Assembly: GCA_012522805.1 (NCBI GenBank) | Contig: JAAYJS010000018.1 | Location: forward strand, 1 to 64,000 | Origin: Eubacteriaceae bacterium | GTDB lineage: Bacteria > Bacillota > Clostridia > Eubacteriales > Eubacteriaceae | DNA length: 64,000 nucleotides | Direction: 5' to 3' | Shown here: positions 1 through 9,209 of the stretch, piece after piece | How the letters are laid out: each line of letters opens with the position of its first letter | Position numbering within the stretch: position 1 is the stretch's first letter | The notes under the pieces: model-generated | The model's input: the letters and a program-made list of their open reading frames with translations, nothing else | Database searches by the model: none | What the model was told of the DNA's origin: nothing | Position numbers and translations under genes: made by a program

Positions 1-466
1 CTAAACTGTCTTCATCGATGTTGATACCCGGAAAATAAGGGATGTACTTAATTTCTAAAGCTACGGGCAAGATGTCTTGATAGAGAATTGTTTGAATACG
101 AACAATTTTTGTGTAAGGCGCAACCTGGAGATGATAAACCATGTCAATGTCAGCTGGTTGAACATCGACATTCAATAATTCAGCTTTTGTAAAGCCACCT
201 TTGATTAAAAGCTTCGGCAAATACAATACTTTAAAATTGTTGATTGTAAACTCTTTGACATAACTTCCTTTTCCCGGTTTGGAGATGACATAACCTTCAT
301 TGCTTAAAATTTCTATAGCTTTGCGTATGGTCATTCTACTTACTTTGTATTCCTGGCTTAAAGCGTTCTCAGAAGGAAGCATGTCTCCGGGCTTCCAAAA
401 TTTACTGAGTATTTTGATACGTAACGTTTCCGCTATGTGTAAATATTTGAATTCAGTTGTTTTCAT
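1..466 (-). CDS. GntR-family transcriptional regulator (C-terminus outside window)
   Basis: Not in the ORF track because the stop lies beyond the left edge. Translating from the ATG at 466 gives about 155 residues. The first 70 form a GntR winged helix, with the recognition-helix region reading like YKVSRMTIRKAIEILSNEG. A UTRA/FadR-type effector region begins after that. The start overlaps the 3' end of the corrinoid-protein gene by 14 bases on the same strand, so the two are very likely co-transcribed. By position it probably regulates the methyltransferase operon in response to a substrate; the ligand cannot be told. Family assignment is firm. Confidence 0.85.
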   Translation of the reverse strand, partial: MKTTEFKYLHIAETLRIKILSKFWKPGDMLPSENALSQEYKVSRMTIRKAIEILSNEGYVISKPGKGSYVKEFTINNFKVLYLPKLLIKGGFTKAELLNVDVQPADIDMVYHLQVAPYTKIVRIQTILYQDILPVALEIKYIPYFPGINIDEDSL

Positions 467-1097
467 GCTTAATCCAATCTTGACAAATTTTCAAACCTTG
501 AATCGCAGAACGTGTGTAGGCATCTGCACCGGCTAAATCGCAGACAGCTTGAGTTGCAACGCAACCACCTATAATAATTTTAACATTTTGCCGAGTACCG
601 GCTTTTACGAATGCATCTACCGTATCCTTTATGGCAGGAATACAGTCGGTTAAGACTGCGGAAATTCCAACGATAAAGCAGTTATTTTTTAAAGCTGCAG
701 TTACAAAATCTTCAGGAGAGACATCTATGCCGATGTCTTTGACGATGAAGCCACCGGCAGCCAAAGCACCTTTATAGATATTTTTTCCTATGTCGTGAAT
801 ATCGCCCTCTACAGTTCCTACTAAAATAGTATGGGATTCAACCTCTGTTTCTATGTTGTCATACATGCTGCAGATATCGGTCCGCTCCAAGGCATCTTCA
901 AAAATCATTCCGACTACCATCAAATCTGCAATGGAATATTCGCCTTTTTCGTATAGACGCCCCACCTTGTCTAAACCTTCATTTAATGCTTGCCATATTG
1001 CTTGCTTTGGCACTTGAGCGATGATACATCGATCTAAGAGTTTAATAACTTTTTGATCGTTGAGTTCCGTAACAGCATCAATCAGCATTTTTTTCAT
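453..1097 (-). CDS. Methyltransferase cognate corrinoid protein (MtbC/MttC/MtaC type)
   Basis: 214 residues, the usual length of corrinoid shuttle proteins. An N-terminal helical cap domain (about 1-90) is followed by a Rossmann-like B12-binding domain carrying the DxHxxG signature (GDIHDIGKN, near residue 100), the SxL region (GISAVLT) and the GG motif (IIIGGC). The His is the lower axial cobalt ligand. It carries a methyl group between an MttB-type methyltransferase and an acceptor methyltransferase in the cytosol. It lies downstream of an mttB homologue on the same strand, but a terminator-like hairpin and about 280 bases separate them. RBS GAGG precedes ATG 1097. The partner substrate is not determined by sequence. 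Confidence 0.93.
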   Translation of the reverse strand: MKKMLIDAVTELNDQKVIKLLDRCIIAQVPKQAIWQALNEGLDKVGRLYEKGEYSIADLMVVGMIFEDALERTDICSMYDNIETEVESHTILVGTVEGDIHDIGKNIYKGALAAGGFIVKDIGIDVSPEDFVTAALKNNCFIVGISAVLTDCIPAIKDTVDAFVKAGTRQNVKIIIGGCVATQAVCDLAGADAYTRSAIQGLKICQDWIKHENN

Positions 1098-1312
1098 ACT
1101 TACCTCACAAAATTCTAGGTTTTATGTTTCATTGATTGTAACATAAATGCATATAATCAAAAAAAGATTAGAATTTATAAGCATTTACGATACTAAAATT
1201 GATGGTGATTGACAACTTGATATTCCTTGAAACTGAGTTTGTAAGATGATTCAGAATCATGGTTTGAATATCAAATATTATCTCTATTGTGCGAGTCCAA
1301 TCCAATAAAAAG

Positions 1313-1354
1313 AAGGGCACGATCAAGCGAAAAAATAGATTGCTTCGTACCCTT
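1313..1354 (-). terminator. Rho-independent terminator after mttB-like gene 1
   Basis: AAGGGCACGA...GCTTCGTACCCTT forms a bulged stem; read on the minus strand it is followed by CTTCTTTTTATT. It sits between the methyltransferase and the corrinoid gene, so the corrinoid gene either depends on readthrough or has its own promoter. Confidence 0.65.
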
Positions 1355-1378
1355 GCTAAATTATGTAGTTTCAGTTAA

Positions 1379-2791
1379 CTAGTATTTACAAGCCTCCGGC
1401 AAATATCGGTTTAATAGTTCCTTTTGCTCTTTAGTTCTTTCAGGCAATTGGTATTTATTGATACGACGTTCTATTTCTGCTAAGGCTAGAAGATGTATTT
1501 CTTTTTTCTCAGGTTTTGTGTCCTCTGAGACACCATATTTTGAAAATATTTTTGGTAGATAGAAATCTTCTCTGTAACGTTTTGGTGTTCGTCCACTTAA
1601 AAATGTGTTGCTATCAATCGAGTTTAACATATCGTCAATGACATTGGGATCTATATTTTGGTTGATGCCCTTCAGATAATGGTTTGAAATGCGAATGAGT
1701 TCTTCATCATAGATAGCTTTTTCAAAGCTTCCGCAATAAAATCCAGACATTAATCCGGGATAACAATAGACGCAATCAATCTCAGTCAATTCAAAGGGTA
1801 ATAATGTTGTGATGGTTGATTCGACACCGGCTTGAAAATCTGGTTTGGCAGAATCTGCAAGCGTTGCACATATGGAACAACTTAATTTGTAGGATAAACA
1901 TAATTCGTAGAACCCTACAGAAACAAACACTTCTTCGACAGACCCATAAGATGGTTGAAGCGTTCGCATGTCCGCTGCTGTACTACACACGGAATAGTAA
2001 ATTTCAGTGCCTGGTCTTAAAAGCTGAATATAGACAGTTCCGGCCAAGGCCAGAGCCATATCGTGTATGTTTAGTCCTAGAATATTTGCAGGACCTGTCA
2101 AATTTGCAAGTGTACAGGGTACCAATGTAATGCTCTGGCCTTGCACAACGGCCGCATTAATATTTAAAATACATTCATTATCATAACTGAGAGGAGACAT
2201 GGGGCAGATGCACTGGTTCATAATAACTTCGTCTTCACCAGCACCGCGTATTTCTCGAACCAGCTTAATGGCATCATAAGCACTTTGATAGATGTCTTTA
2301 TTTTTCGAATTCATACTGTTGGCTCTAAAACCATTCGTAAAAAATTTGTCGCTGTATTTTAGAAGCATTGCAATCTGTGCTACGTATTTATCTTCCGCAT
2401 CATTGTCGTGTGGATCAACAACGCAGATGCCGGCGCCTTCATACAAGTCTGAAGTTTCTCCAAGTTGATACATTTTTACAACATCTGAGATAGCGGCCCG
2501 TCTGTATTTTTCGGTTTCTTCATCTAAGATGTAGGGAACACCAAAAAACAATTGGTTGATTAACTTTCTTTCTGTAATTTCACCGATCTCGTAAGACGGA
2601 AAAGTACTTAAAGCATCTTCAATTTCTTTATCTGTTAAATAGACACGATCCCCTTCAACCCTGATACCGTGCTTTTTAAAAAGATCTAAGGCACTCTCAT
2701 GTTCAAAACGGATACCGACTTTTTGTAGCGTTTCCGATACCTTACTGCGTAAGTTAGAAATAGTGGAAGAATCTAAAAACTTTTTTTTCAT
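1379..2791 (-). CDS. MttB-like (COG5598) corrinoid-dependent methyltransferase, non-pyrrolysine, copy 1
   Basis: 470 residues, matching the trimethylamine-methyltransferase superfamily, with a (beta/alpha)8 barrel expected across the chain. The C-terminus has the family pattern FLSGRTPKRYREDFYLP. The ORF has no internal TAG, so it is not the pyrrolysine enzyme that uses trimethylamine. Characterised non-Pyl members demethylate glycine betaine, proline betaine, carnitine or butyrobetaine and pass the methyl to a corrinoid protein, such as the one encoded downstream. It starts 16 bases after the winged-helix gene. It ends in TAG, showing that amber is used as a real stop here. The substrate is unknown. 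Confidence 0.9.
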   Translation of the reverse strand: MKKKFLDSSTISNLRSKVSETLQKVGIRFEHESALDLFKKHGIRVEGDRVYLTDKEIEDALSTFPSYEIGEITERKLINQLFFGVPYILDEETEKYRRAAISDVVKMYQLGETSDLYEGAGICVVDPHDNDAEDKYVAQIAMLLKYSDKFFTNGFRANSMNSKNKDIYQSAYDAIKLVREIRGAGEDEVIMNQCICPMSPLSYDNECILNINAAVVQGQSITLVPCTLANLTGPANILGLNIHDMALALAGTVYIQLLRPGTEIYYSVCSTAADMRTLQPSYGSVEEVFVSVGFYELCLSYKLSCSICATLADSAKPDFQAGVESTITTLLPFELTEIDCVYCYPGLMSGFYCGSFEKAIYDEELIRISNHYLKGINQNIDPNVIDDMLNSIDSNTFLSGRTPKRYREDFYLPKIFSKYGVSEDTKPEKKEIHLLALAEIERRINKYQLPERTKEQKELLNRYLPEACKY

Positions 2792-2807
2792 ACTAATTCA
2801 TTGACAG

Positions 2808-3083
2808 TTATAAAATATACTGTTCAACTTTCTCCTTTCCATAATCTGTGAGCTTGTAAGAACTCACCAATTCGCTTTCTTCTGTTAGATGTGCCTTTTC
2901 TACGGTTATCAAACCTGCGCCTCTCATAGACATCAGGTGACCATCCAGCGCATCTACAGTTGCTTGTTTTTCATTGGGATAAATAGTTTTAACTTTTTCA
3001 TACAATTCGAAAGGTGTTAAAGCATTATCGTCATCATGCAGTATTTTAAGAATTGAAAATCTCAAAGGTAATTGACTCATCAT
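2808..3083 (-). CDS. Small winged-helix DNA-binding protein
   Basis: 91 residues. It reads as a single winged helix: an N-terminal helix (LPLRFSILKILHDDD), a helix-turn-helix around residues 20-55 with MRGAGLITVEK as recognition helix and wing, and TDYGKEKVEQ at the C-terminus, like PadR/MarR-type stand-alone domains. It has no ligand domain. It is wedged between the EamA transporter (6 bases) and mttB-like gene 1 (16 bases), so it is probably an operon-borne regulator. GGAGCGA lies just before tandem ATGs. No closer family is recognised. Confidence 0.7.
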   Translation of the reverse strand: MMSQLPLRFSILKILHDDDNALTPFELYEKVKTIYPNEKQATVDALDGHLMSMRGAGLITVEKAHLTEESELVSSYKLTDYGKEKVEQYIL

Positions 3084-3089
3084 TCGCTC

Positions 3090-4100
3090 CTAGTTTTCTC
3101 TTATATTTATAATTTCACTGGGCTTACCGGCAACTAAACCGGCACCAATGACTGTAATAATAGCACCGATGATAATGTTTAAAGTGATGGTTGCACTTCC
3201 GGAAAACAACCAACCAAAAACAACGCCCCACAGTGCATAGGTGATCATCAATGCTAAAGCTCTAGAAACGCCTGTCATATTGATTGCGCTGTAGTAAAGA
3301 AAATACGAAATGGCATTGACAATCGCACCTGCTAGTAATATGAAGGTCCATGGTGATGTAAAAGACTTAATTAACAATTCATAACCAATTGTAGAGAAGC
3401 CCTTGACAAAAGGCAGAATAAACAAGAAATAGACAGAGAATGAAGTTACCCATCTGATGCCAATTGCTAAATCGGGATCTACTAGGTCCATACCATAGGC
3501 ACAGATTACACCCTCTATTCCCCAACCTAATGTAGCTACAAGACAAGCGATAATACCTAGTTTAAAATTTGGATAAATTTCTCCGGTTGGTGCAACATAA
3601 GTGACGACGATGGCACCTATGACACAAAACATGATACCAATCCAAGCATTTTTGCTAATTTTTTCTTTTAAAAATATTCTCGACAAAATAGCTCCCACAG
3701 CCGGATAGATAGCTGTTATGGCCATTGTGTAGAATGGACCGGCATAGTTTAGACCAATATAATATCCACTCATGGCCAGTGGACCACCGAACACTGAAGC
3801 AAGACATATAATTTTGCCCGGTTTGGTTTTTATGACTCTTACATACTCCTTTGCTTTTCCATTGTAAATATTGATAAACAAAGTGGTTATCGCAGCAAAG
3901 GCATCAGTTAGACATGCAATAACGAGCGGTACAATGTACAAACCCAAATTTGCGTAACTAATAAAAGGCTCTTTGTCGAACCCGAGGGAAATGACTACGC
4001 CCCCTAACCCCCATAACATTCCACTGATAACACCAAAGATAATACCTTTTTTTGCATAACGCAAATTTTTTTGAAACAGTGAATTTTTGATAGAAACCAT
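3090..4100 (-). CDS. EamA/DMT-superfamily permease (10 TM)
   Basis: 336 residues from the ATG at 4100, chosen because AAAGGAGAG lies 4 bases upstream; the ORF-track start adds 8 residues without an RBS. Ten hydrophobic segments form two five-helix repeats typical of drug/metabolite transporters. The first repeat has GVISGMLWGLGGVV and the second has CLVATLGWGIEGV. It is the first gene of the operon with the winged-helix protein and mttB-like 1. It is probably an inner-membrane carrier for the methylated substrate or its product; direction and substrate are not evident. Confidence 0.88.
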   Translation of the reverse strand: MVSIKNSLFQKNLRYAKKGIIFGVISGMLWGLGGVVISLGFDKEPFISYANLGLYIVPLVIACLTDAFAAITTLFINIYNGKAKEYVRVIKTKPGKIICLASVFGGPLAMSGYYIGLNYAGPFYTMAITAIYPAVGAILSRIFLKEKISKNAWIGIMFCVIGAIVVTYVAPTGEIYPNFKLGIIACLVATLGWGIEGVICAYGMDLVDPDLAIGIRWVTSFSVYFLFILPFVKGFSTIGYELLIKSFTSPWTFILLAGAIVNAISYFLYYSAINMTGVSRALALMITYALWGVVFGWLFSGSATITLNIIIGAIITVIGAGLVAGKPSEIINIREN

Positions 4101-4124
4101 ACAACTCTCCTTTCGTTTAAACAA

Positions 4125-4153
4125 ATTAAAACATAGATATATCAGTTTGTCAA
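4125..4153 (-). promoter_or_regulatory. Sigma-70-type promoter for the EamA-mttB operon
   Basis: On the minus strand TTGACA and TTTAAT are separated by 17 bases, ending about 25 bases before the start codon at 4100. The -35 is a perfect match and the -10 matches at four of six positions. Confidence 0.6.
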
Positions 4154-4550
4154 CAAGTAAATAACAGATAGTTGTAAAATTTCGTAAATCAGATATAAAA
4201 TTGAAAAAAAGAAAGAAAAACTAGATTTTAAAAGCTTTTTTGAATAAAATAAAACAATAGTGAATGCAAAGAATCATGGCCACAGGATGTGCTAAAAGAA
4301 TGTGTTAAAATTTTGATACAATGTAAAAATTAGAGATTAAAAGATTAGAATTATCGGTATTAATTAAACATATTCAAATTGGCACCACCATTAACTTTAT
4401 AGTCAAATCATATAATGTGAACGCAACAGGTGTGTCATTTGAAAAACTGATGCTATTTTAATTAGAAAAATTATTTTGGGAAAATAAGGAACGATTGAGC
4501 GGAAAAAACTTCAAAAAGATTCAATATTTAATAAAGAAACTTGAATCAAT
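4154..4550. other. Intergenic gap, A+T rich, possible decayed coding scrap
   Basis: About 400 bases with no ORF of normal length. On the plus strand a short open stretch ending near 4462 translates as IGTTINFIVKSYNVNATGVS, which reads like protein rather than random A+T-rich DNA, but it has no start, no RBS and no recognisable family. It may be a remnant. Confidence 0.3.
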
Positions 4551-4593
4551 CAATGTTTAAAACCGATGTTGACAACATCGGTTTTAAACATTG
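4551..4593 (-). terminator. Long perfect inverted repeat, terminator after BCCT gene
   Basis: CAATGTTTAAAACCGATGTTG and its exact reverse complement are separated by a single base, giving 21-bp arms, 8 bases after the BCCT stop. The stem contains T-tracts on both strands, so it can act in either direction. Confidence 0.8.
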
Positions 4594-4601
4594 GGTGAGT
4601 G

Positions 4602-6140
4602 TTAAGACTCAGAAATACTTTTTTTGCGATACTTCAACAACATTTTAAAACAACTGGCAACGATAATCCCATAGACGATACAAGTGGGCAGAGCGAGGAT
4701 AATAGATAAAACTTGTAAATCCTCTAAAGAAGCACCCAACCACATCATAACCATGGGGATAGCCGCTAAGCTGATTGCCCAAAACATAGTTAGCGGTTTG
4801 CCCGGGCGTTCGCCCAATTGTATCTTTTTGGAGGAGACCATGGCCAAGGTATAGGAAGCGGAATCAAAATTGGTTGCCATAGAAATAATAGATGCAATTA
4901 AAATACTCAAGACAAATACCACGCCGACGGGTAAGCTTCTAAAAACCTGAATAACGGTTTGCGGACCGCCGACACTTTTCAAGCTGCCGAGGACATCAAA
5001 ACTGCCGTTCAGGTGTTTGCCCATAAAGAAATTTCCCCAAATGGAGAAAAACACAAATGTTCCGGCAAAGCCGTAAATTAAACCGCCAAAAATAATTTGA
5101 AATACGGTGCGTCCCTTGGATATTTTGGCGATGAATAGGCCCATAAAAATGGAATAAGACATCCACCAAGCAAGATAAAACACCAACCAGGCCTCCGGGT
5201 GTCCGCTGTTATTGATGGGATCCATATAGGTACTGAGATGGATAAAGTTTTGCATCAATTTACCTAAAGCGGTGGTCGACATTTTAATGATAAAAACGGT
5301 ATCGCCGAGAATAAACATAATAGCCGCAAGTGAAATCATCACAAACACATTGATATCGGAAAGAACTTTAATACCTTTTTTAACACCCAGATAGGCAGAA
5401 GTGGCAAAAATAGCTGCAACGACAATCATTACAATAGTTCTGAGTTGCGGTGTATCCTGCAAACCAAAAAGGTTATTTAAACTTGCAGATACCAAAGGAG
5501 ATCCGATTCCTAAGGCCGTACCGACCCCGCCGATCAGACCGAAGACAAAAAAGATGTTGAGAATCTTCCCTAAAGTGCCGTCAACACGATCGCCTAAAAC
5601 TTCGCGACATACGTTGGCGACATCAAATCGTTCCTGCTTTAATGTGAAGTGCACAAAAGCAAAAGCTACGGATGGTATCAAGTAAAGGCTCCATGCGGAA
5701 AAACCCCAATGCAATAAGGGAAGAGTTGCCGCATATTCGCCGGCCTCCACGGATAATGGCGCTAAACCGAAGGGAGGCGCACTGTAGTGGTAAGCCCATT
5801 CGATGCATCCCCAGTAGATAAAACCCGCAGCCATGGATGCGCAAAACATCATGGCTGCCCAGGAAAATTCAGAGTATTCTTTTTCGGCATCTTCGCCCAT
5901 TTTAATGTCTTTAAACTTAGAGCTTAACCCCATATAAAGACATAATACGATGGATATGATTGCCAACCAAATATACCACCAACCAAAATTAACGGCAATA
6001 AAATCGTTAATTTGATTGATAATACGTGTACTCTGTTCCGGCATTGCAAATAGAAAAATGCAAGATACCGCAACAAATATTAAAGATACGGATACGACAG
6101 TCCAGTCTATATTCGATTGTTTTTCTTTATTATGATTCAT
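4602..6140 (-). CDS. BCCT-family betaine/carnitine/choline transporter
   Basis: 512 residues with about 12 membrane helices. The tryptophan-rich substrate region typical of BetP/OpuD/CaiT is visible (GFSAWSLYLIPS, and WWMSYSIFMGLFIAKISKGR in TM8). It lacks the long charged tails of osmosensing BetP, so it is more likely a nutrient carrier or exchanger. It is last in the operon mttB-like 2 / MFS / BCCT, 55 bases after the MFS gene. BCCT carriers move quaternary ammonium compounds, which supports a betaine-like substrate for the neighbouring methyltransferase. The precise substrate is an inference. Confidence 0.93.
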   Translation of the reverse strand: MNHNKEKQSNIDWTVVSVSLIFVAVSCIFLFAMPEQSTRIINQINDFIAVNFGWWYIWLAIISIVLCLYMGLSSKFKDIKMGEDAEKEYSEFSWAAMMFCASMAAGFIYWGCIEWAYHYSAPPFGLAPLSVEAGEYAATLPLLHWGFSAWSLYLIPSVAFAFVHFTLKQERFDVANVCREVLGDRVDGTLGKILNIFFVFGLIGGVGTALGIGSPLVSASLNNLFGLQDTPQLRTIVMIVVAAIFATSAYLGVKKGIKVLSDINVFVMISLAAIMFILGDTVFIIKMSTTALGKLMQNFIHLSTYMDPINNSGHPEAWLVFYLAWWMSYSIFMGLFIAKISKGRTVFQIIFGGLIYGFAGTFVFFSIWGNFFMGKHLNGSFDVLGSLKSVGGPQTVIQVFRSLPVGVVFVLSILIASIISMATNFDSASYTLAMVSSKKIQLGERPGKPLTMFWAISLAAIPMVMMWLGASLEDLQVLSIILALPTCIVYGIIVASCFKMLLKYRKKSISES

Positions 6141-6194
6141 AAGTGACTCCTTAAAGAATACATATCTTCAGACAGTCCCTTTGTAGACAAAAAC

Positions 6195-7490
6195 TTAAGA
6201 AACTTGCTCATTCGTTTCTTCAAGTTGCAATTGTTGTTGCTTTTTTGCATAGCGCAAAGTGGCAAGACAAAATACGATGGCTATCAAAGCGCTGGCTGCC
6301 AAGCAAATAAAGATATAGTTAAAGCCTTCATTTGCATATTTGTCGATAAAACCGCCAAAAACTTGATGCATAAAGCTTTCAGGTAAAAAGCCGATGACGG
6401 ACAACATACCTGTTGCAGCACCGAAAATATGCGGCGGTACCTTAGTTTCGGTCAAAACGGAGGAGGCAATCCCATAGGCGCCGTTGGCGATAAAGCCTAA
6501 CACCAAAGTAACGACAATGGCAATCATCATAAAGGCCGCCGTTTTGGGCATGATCAGGTAAGAGACAATACAAATGGCAGAGCCGATCATTCCGATGATG
6601 ATGGTCTTAGATGGAGAATTTAATTTTTTAGCAATGCCCCCCATTAGCGGAGATGCGATGATGGCAATACCGTAGTAACGGATCATTCCGATAATTGAAA
6701 CCATGACCATGGGCACGGCGTACACATTGGTTAAAAAGGGTGTGGTGAAATTCATACCCATGTAGACGATCATAACAAAGAAGAGAGTCAAACTGGCGAG
6801 CCAAGCACCGGGATGGCGAAGGGCTTCCTTAAATTCGTTGACATTAAACTTTTTATTGGCTTCCGTATTGACTTCGCCTTTAAACTTAGGTATGAAGATA
6901 TATGAGATGATGCCTAAAATTAAAATAACCGTACCTAAAAAGATTAAGGACATACGCACACCGATGCGATATTCCGGCATGGTATTAAATAGAGCCAAGG
7001 TTACAACGTTGATGGCAAGACCGCCTAATCCGTACAAAGCGTAAGAGATACCGACAATGACGGGGTATTCATCTCCGGAGCCGCTAAAACGCAATAATTT
7101 ATAACGACATCCCCAAAAGATGAGAATAGTCGTGACTGCCATTAAAGCAAATATTAAAACTAAAGTATTGTAGGAAGGTAACATGGCATACCAATAGGTC
7201 ATAAAGGCCGTGGTGATAAAACCCACAGAGGCCAAAGTACGAATCCTGAATTTATCCGCAACTATACCGCAAGGAATATACAAAATGGTCGCCATAATAC
7301 CGTACATACCGGATAGAAAACCGAGTTGCGCATTGGTGATATTTAAACCTACCAATAAGGGTTCATAAAAAACGTTTTTCAAATATATAGGCGTATAAAT
7401 AATACCGCTACCGGCACCGGATAAAAAAATCATCAAAGCACGTCTGAACTTCGATAGGTCTTTATAGGTTAATTCTTTTTTATGATTCAT
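6195..7490 (-). CDS. MFS transporter
   Basis: 431 residues with about 12 predicted membrane helices. The motif-A-like loop after TM2 is GIVADKFRIRTLASVGF. There is a second half with weaker repeats, and a glutamine-rich cytosolic tail (KKQQQLQLEET). It resembles the nitrate/oxalate-type MFS carriers often found beside amine-degradation genes. It lies between mttB-like 2 (89 bases, with a hairpin) and BCCT (55 bases), all minus strand, so one transcript is expected. Substrate unknown. Confidence 0.88.
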   Translation of the reverse strand: MNHKKELTYKDLSKFRRALMIFLSGAGSGIIYTPIYLKNVFYEPLLVGLNITNAQLGFLSGMYGIMATILYIPCGIVADKFRIRTLASVGFITTAFMTYWYAMLPSYNTLVLIFALMAVTTILIFWGCRYKLLRFSGSGDEYPVIVGISYALYGLGGLAINVVTLALFNTMPEYRIGVRMSLIFLGTVILILGIISYIFIPKFKGEVNTEANKKFNVNEFKEALRHPGAWLASLTLFFVMIVYMGMNFTTPFLTNVYAVPMVMVSIIGMIRYYGIAIIASPLMGGIAKKLNSPSKTIIIGMIGSAICIVSYLIMPKTAAFMMIAIVVTLVLGFIANGAYGIASSVLTETKVPPHIFGAATGMLSVIGFLPESFMHQVFGGFIDKYANEGFNYIFICLAASALIAIVFCLATLRYAKKQQQLQLEETNEQVS

Positions 7491-7532
7491 AGTTTTACGT
7501 GTAAAACACGCCTCCTTTTATAATGAATATCC

Positions 7533-7565
7533 ACCGAAGGAATGAAAGAGATTCATTCCTTCGGT
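7533..7565 (-). other. Intercistronic hairpin inside the mttB-MFS-BCCT operon
   Basis: ACCGAAGGAATGAA and its exact complement form a 14-bp stem with a 5-base loop just after the mttB-like 2 stop. On the minus strand there is no downstream T-run before the MFS gene, so it looks more like an RNA-stability or partial-attenuation element than a full terminator. Confidence 0.55.
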
Positions 7566-7578
7566 ACAAGGGGTTTTA

Positions 7579-9030
7579 TTAGAATTTATATTTGTCCGGT
7601 AAATGTTTGTTTAATAAGTCTTTTTGTCGTTTGTCAAAATCCGGGAGTTCGTAGCTTTCGATACGTTCTTTGAAGACATTGTAAGAGCGTTCTCTAATAT
7701 CTTTTACTTTCTCTATGTCGGTCGGTGTGCAACCGCTGCGGTTAAATACCGGTGTGGTTAGGTAGGTTTCCTCCCTGTAGTCTTTCGATGTTCTGCCACT
7801 CAAGTAATTACCCCTGGGTCCGATTTTCTTAATTAAATTAAAATTGGATTTTTTATCGGATACGGCAACACCTTGACGCAAACGTCTCATATAGCGGAGC
7901 ATTTCTTCATCCATCATAAATTTTGGGAAACTTAAGAGGTTAAAGTTGGATAGGTCGCCGGCGGCATGGGGAAGGATACAACCGTCAGAGAGGGCGATAG
8001 CCAAAGCTCCCAAGGTACTTTCAACACCGGCCTGATAGTCGTAGGTAAAGCCGTCAGCCAAAGAACCCGAACAACGAACGGGGATGCGATGGTAGCTTCC
8101 TAAAGCCAGGTGACCGAGCATGATCAACATAAATTCCGGAGCACCTGTCATTAATCGAACTTCTCTTAGGTCTGTAATGGAGGAGAAGGGGCTTAGGATA
8201 ACCGGCAAACCCGGTTCGATCAGTTGAATCATTATGGCGACTGCCAACATGTTGGCGTAGTCTGCGACAATAGAACCCATCAAAGAGGGCGGTGCTGTTA
8301 AGTGGGACATGGAGCAAGTTGTAATGGTAATGGGTTGTTTTTCTTCTGCATAACCGATATAATGACCAATAGCATCCCAACCAACGGTTAGTGGCGGAAG
8401 AACACACATACCGCTATAGCATACATAATCATCAAAGTTGTCGTATAATTGTTTGATGAGTTGTACAGTTGCTTTTGCACCTTCTTTTGCAGAGCCGCAT
8501 TTATAGTTGTGTGGGGTAATACCTAAAATATTGTAAATAGGTTTGCGGGAGTATTTTCCTAGGAAGGCCATTTGTGCCATGGCGGATTCGGTAGGTGAAT
8601 TTTCAAATCCCGGAATATCGGCTGATACTTGGGAAGAGATATCCCAGACAGGGTCGGTATTTAATAGCTTGTAAAAGTTTTCCAAATCATCGGAATTTAA
8701 TGGACGTATCTTACCGTCCCAATCTTCCAGAGTAGGACAGCCGTTGGTTGGCGCTATAATAAAATCTTTGCCTATACCGATTTCCAAATCATTTTCATAA
8801 CCTTTGATGGTGAAGGATTCCGGTATGGTTTTCAATGCATCATTTACCATGGATTCGGAAATATAGACAATATCGCCTTCTAATTTGGCGCCGTGTTTTC
8901 TGAAGATTTCCAGTGCTTCTTCATCTTCAAACTTAACACCAACTTCTTCCAGGGTGCGCAGGACGTAGGCATGCATCAACTCTACATCTTCTTTTGAGAA
9001 AAAAACATCATACAAATTACCTTTTAACAT
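7579..9030 (-). CDS. MttB-like (COG5598) methyltransferase, non-pyrrolysine, copy 2
   Basis: 483 residues, homologous to copy 1 over its length (shared EVGVKFEDEEALEIFRKHGA-like N-terminus and YLSGRTSKDYREETYL C-terminus). There is no in-frame TAG, so it belongs to the non-Pyl glycine-betaine/carnitine/proline-betaine branch. It is first in an operon with MFS and BCCT carriers, and the start is preceded by a GGAG-type RBS. No corrinoid protein is in this operon, so it would share the one at 453-1097 or one elsewhere. A consensus sigma-54 promoter lies 48 bases upstream. Confidence 0.91.
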   Translation of the reverse strand: MLKGNLYDVFFSKEDVELMHAYVLRTLEEVGVKFEDEEALEIFRKHGAKLEGDIVYISESMVNDALKTIPESFTIKGYENDLEIGIGKDFIIAPTNGCPTLEDWDGKIRPLNSDDLENFYKLLNTDPVWDISSQVSADIPGFENSPTESAMAQMAFLGKYSRKPIYNILGITPHNYKCGSAKEGAKATVQLIKQLYDNFDDYVCYSGMCVLPPLTVGWDAIGHYIGYAEEKQPITITTCSMSHLTAPPSLMGSIVADYANMLAVAIMIQLIEPGLPVILSPFSSITDLREVRLMTGAPEFMLIMLGHLALGSYHRIPVRCSGSLADGFTYDYQAGVESTLGALAIALSDGCILPHAAGDLSNFNLLSFPKFMMDEEMLRYMRRLRQGVAVSDKKSNFNLIKKIGPRGNYLSGRTSKDYREETYLTTPVFNRSGCTPTDIEKVKDIRERSYNVFKERIESYELPDFDKRQKDLLNKHLPDKYKF

Positions 9031-9077
9031 AATAGACTCCTTTTCTATTTATTAATTATGTTTGCACCGATAATTAA

Positions 9078-9094
9078 TGCAAGATGTGTGCCAA
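9078..9094 (-). promoter_or_regulatory. Sigma-54 (-24/-12) promoter for mttB-like 2 operon
   Basis: Minus strand TTGGCACACATCTTGCA has GG and GC exactly 10 bases apart and matches YTGGCACG-N4-TTGCW at nearly every position. It faces the divergent sigma-54 activator gene at 9210. Confidence 0.85.
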
Positions 9095-9209
9095 GTATTA
9101 AATCTTAAAAAAGACGAAATTACGAATGAAAAGGATACAATACTTCTGATATTTTCTCATTTGTGATAAAATATTTCTCAAATAATATAAAAAACGGAGG
9201 TGACTCGAG

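Noticed and set aside
1379-9030. Pyrrolysine-containing MttB (trimethylamine methyltransferase)
   Set aside because: Neither MttB-like ORF contains an internal in-frame TAG, so both are non-Pyl members.
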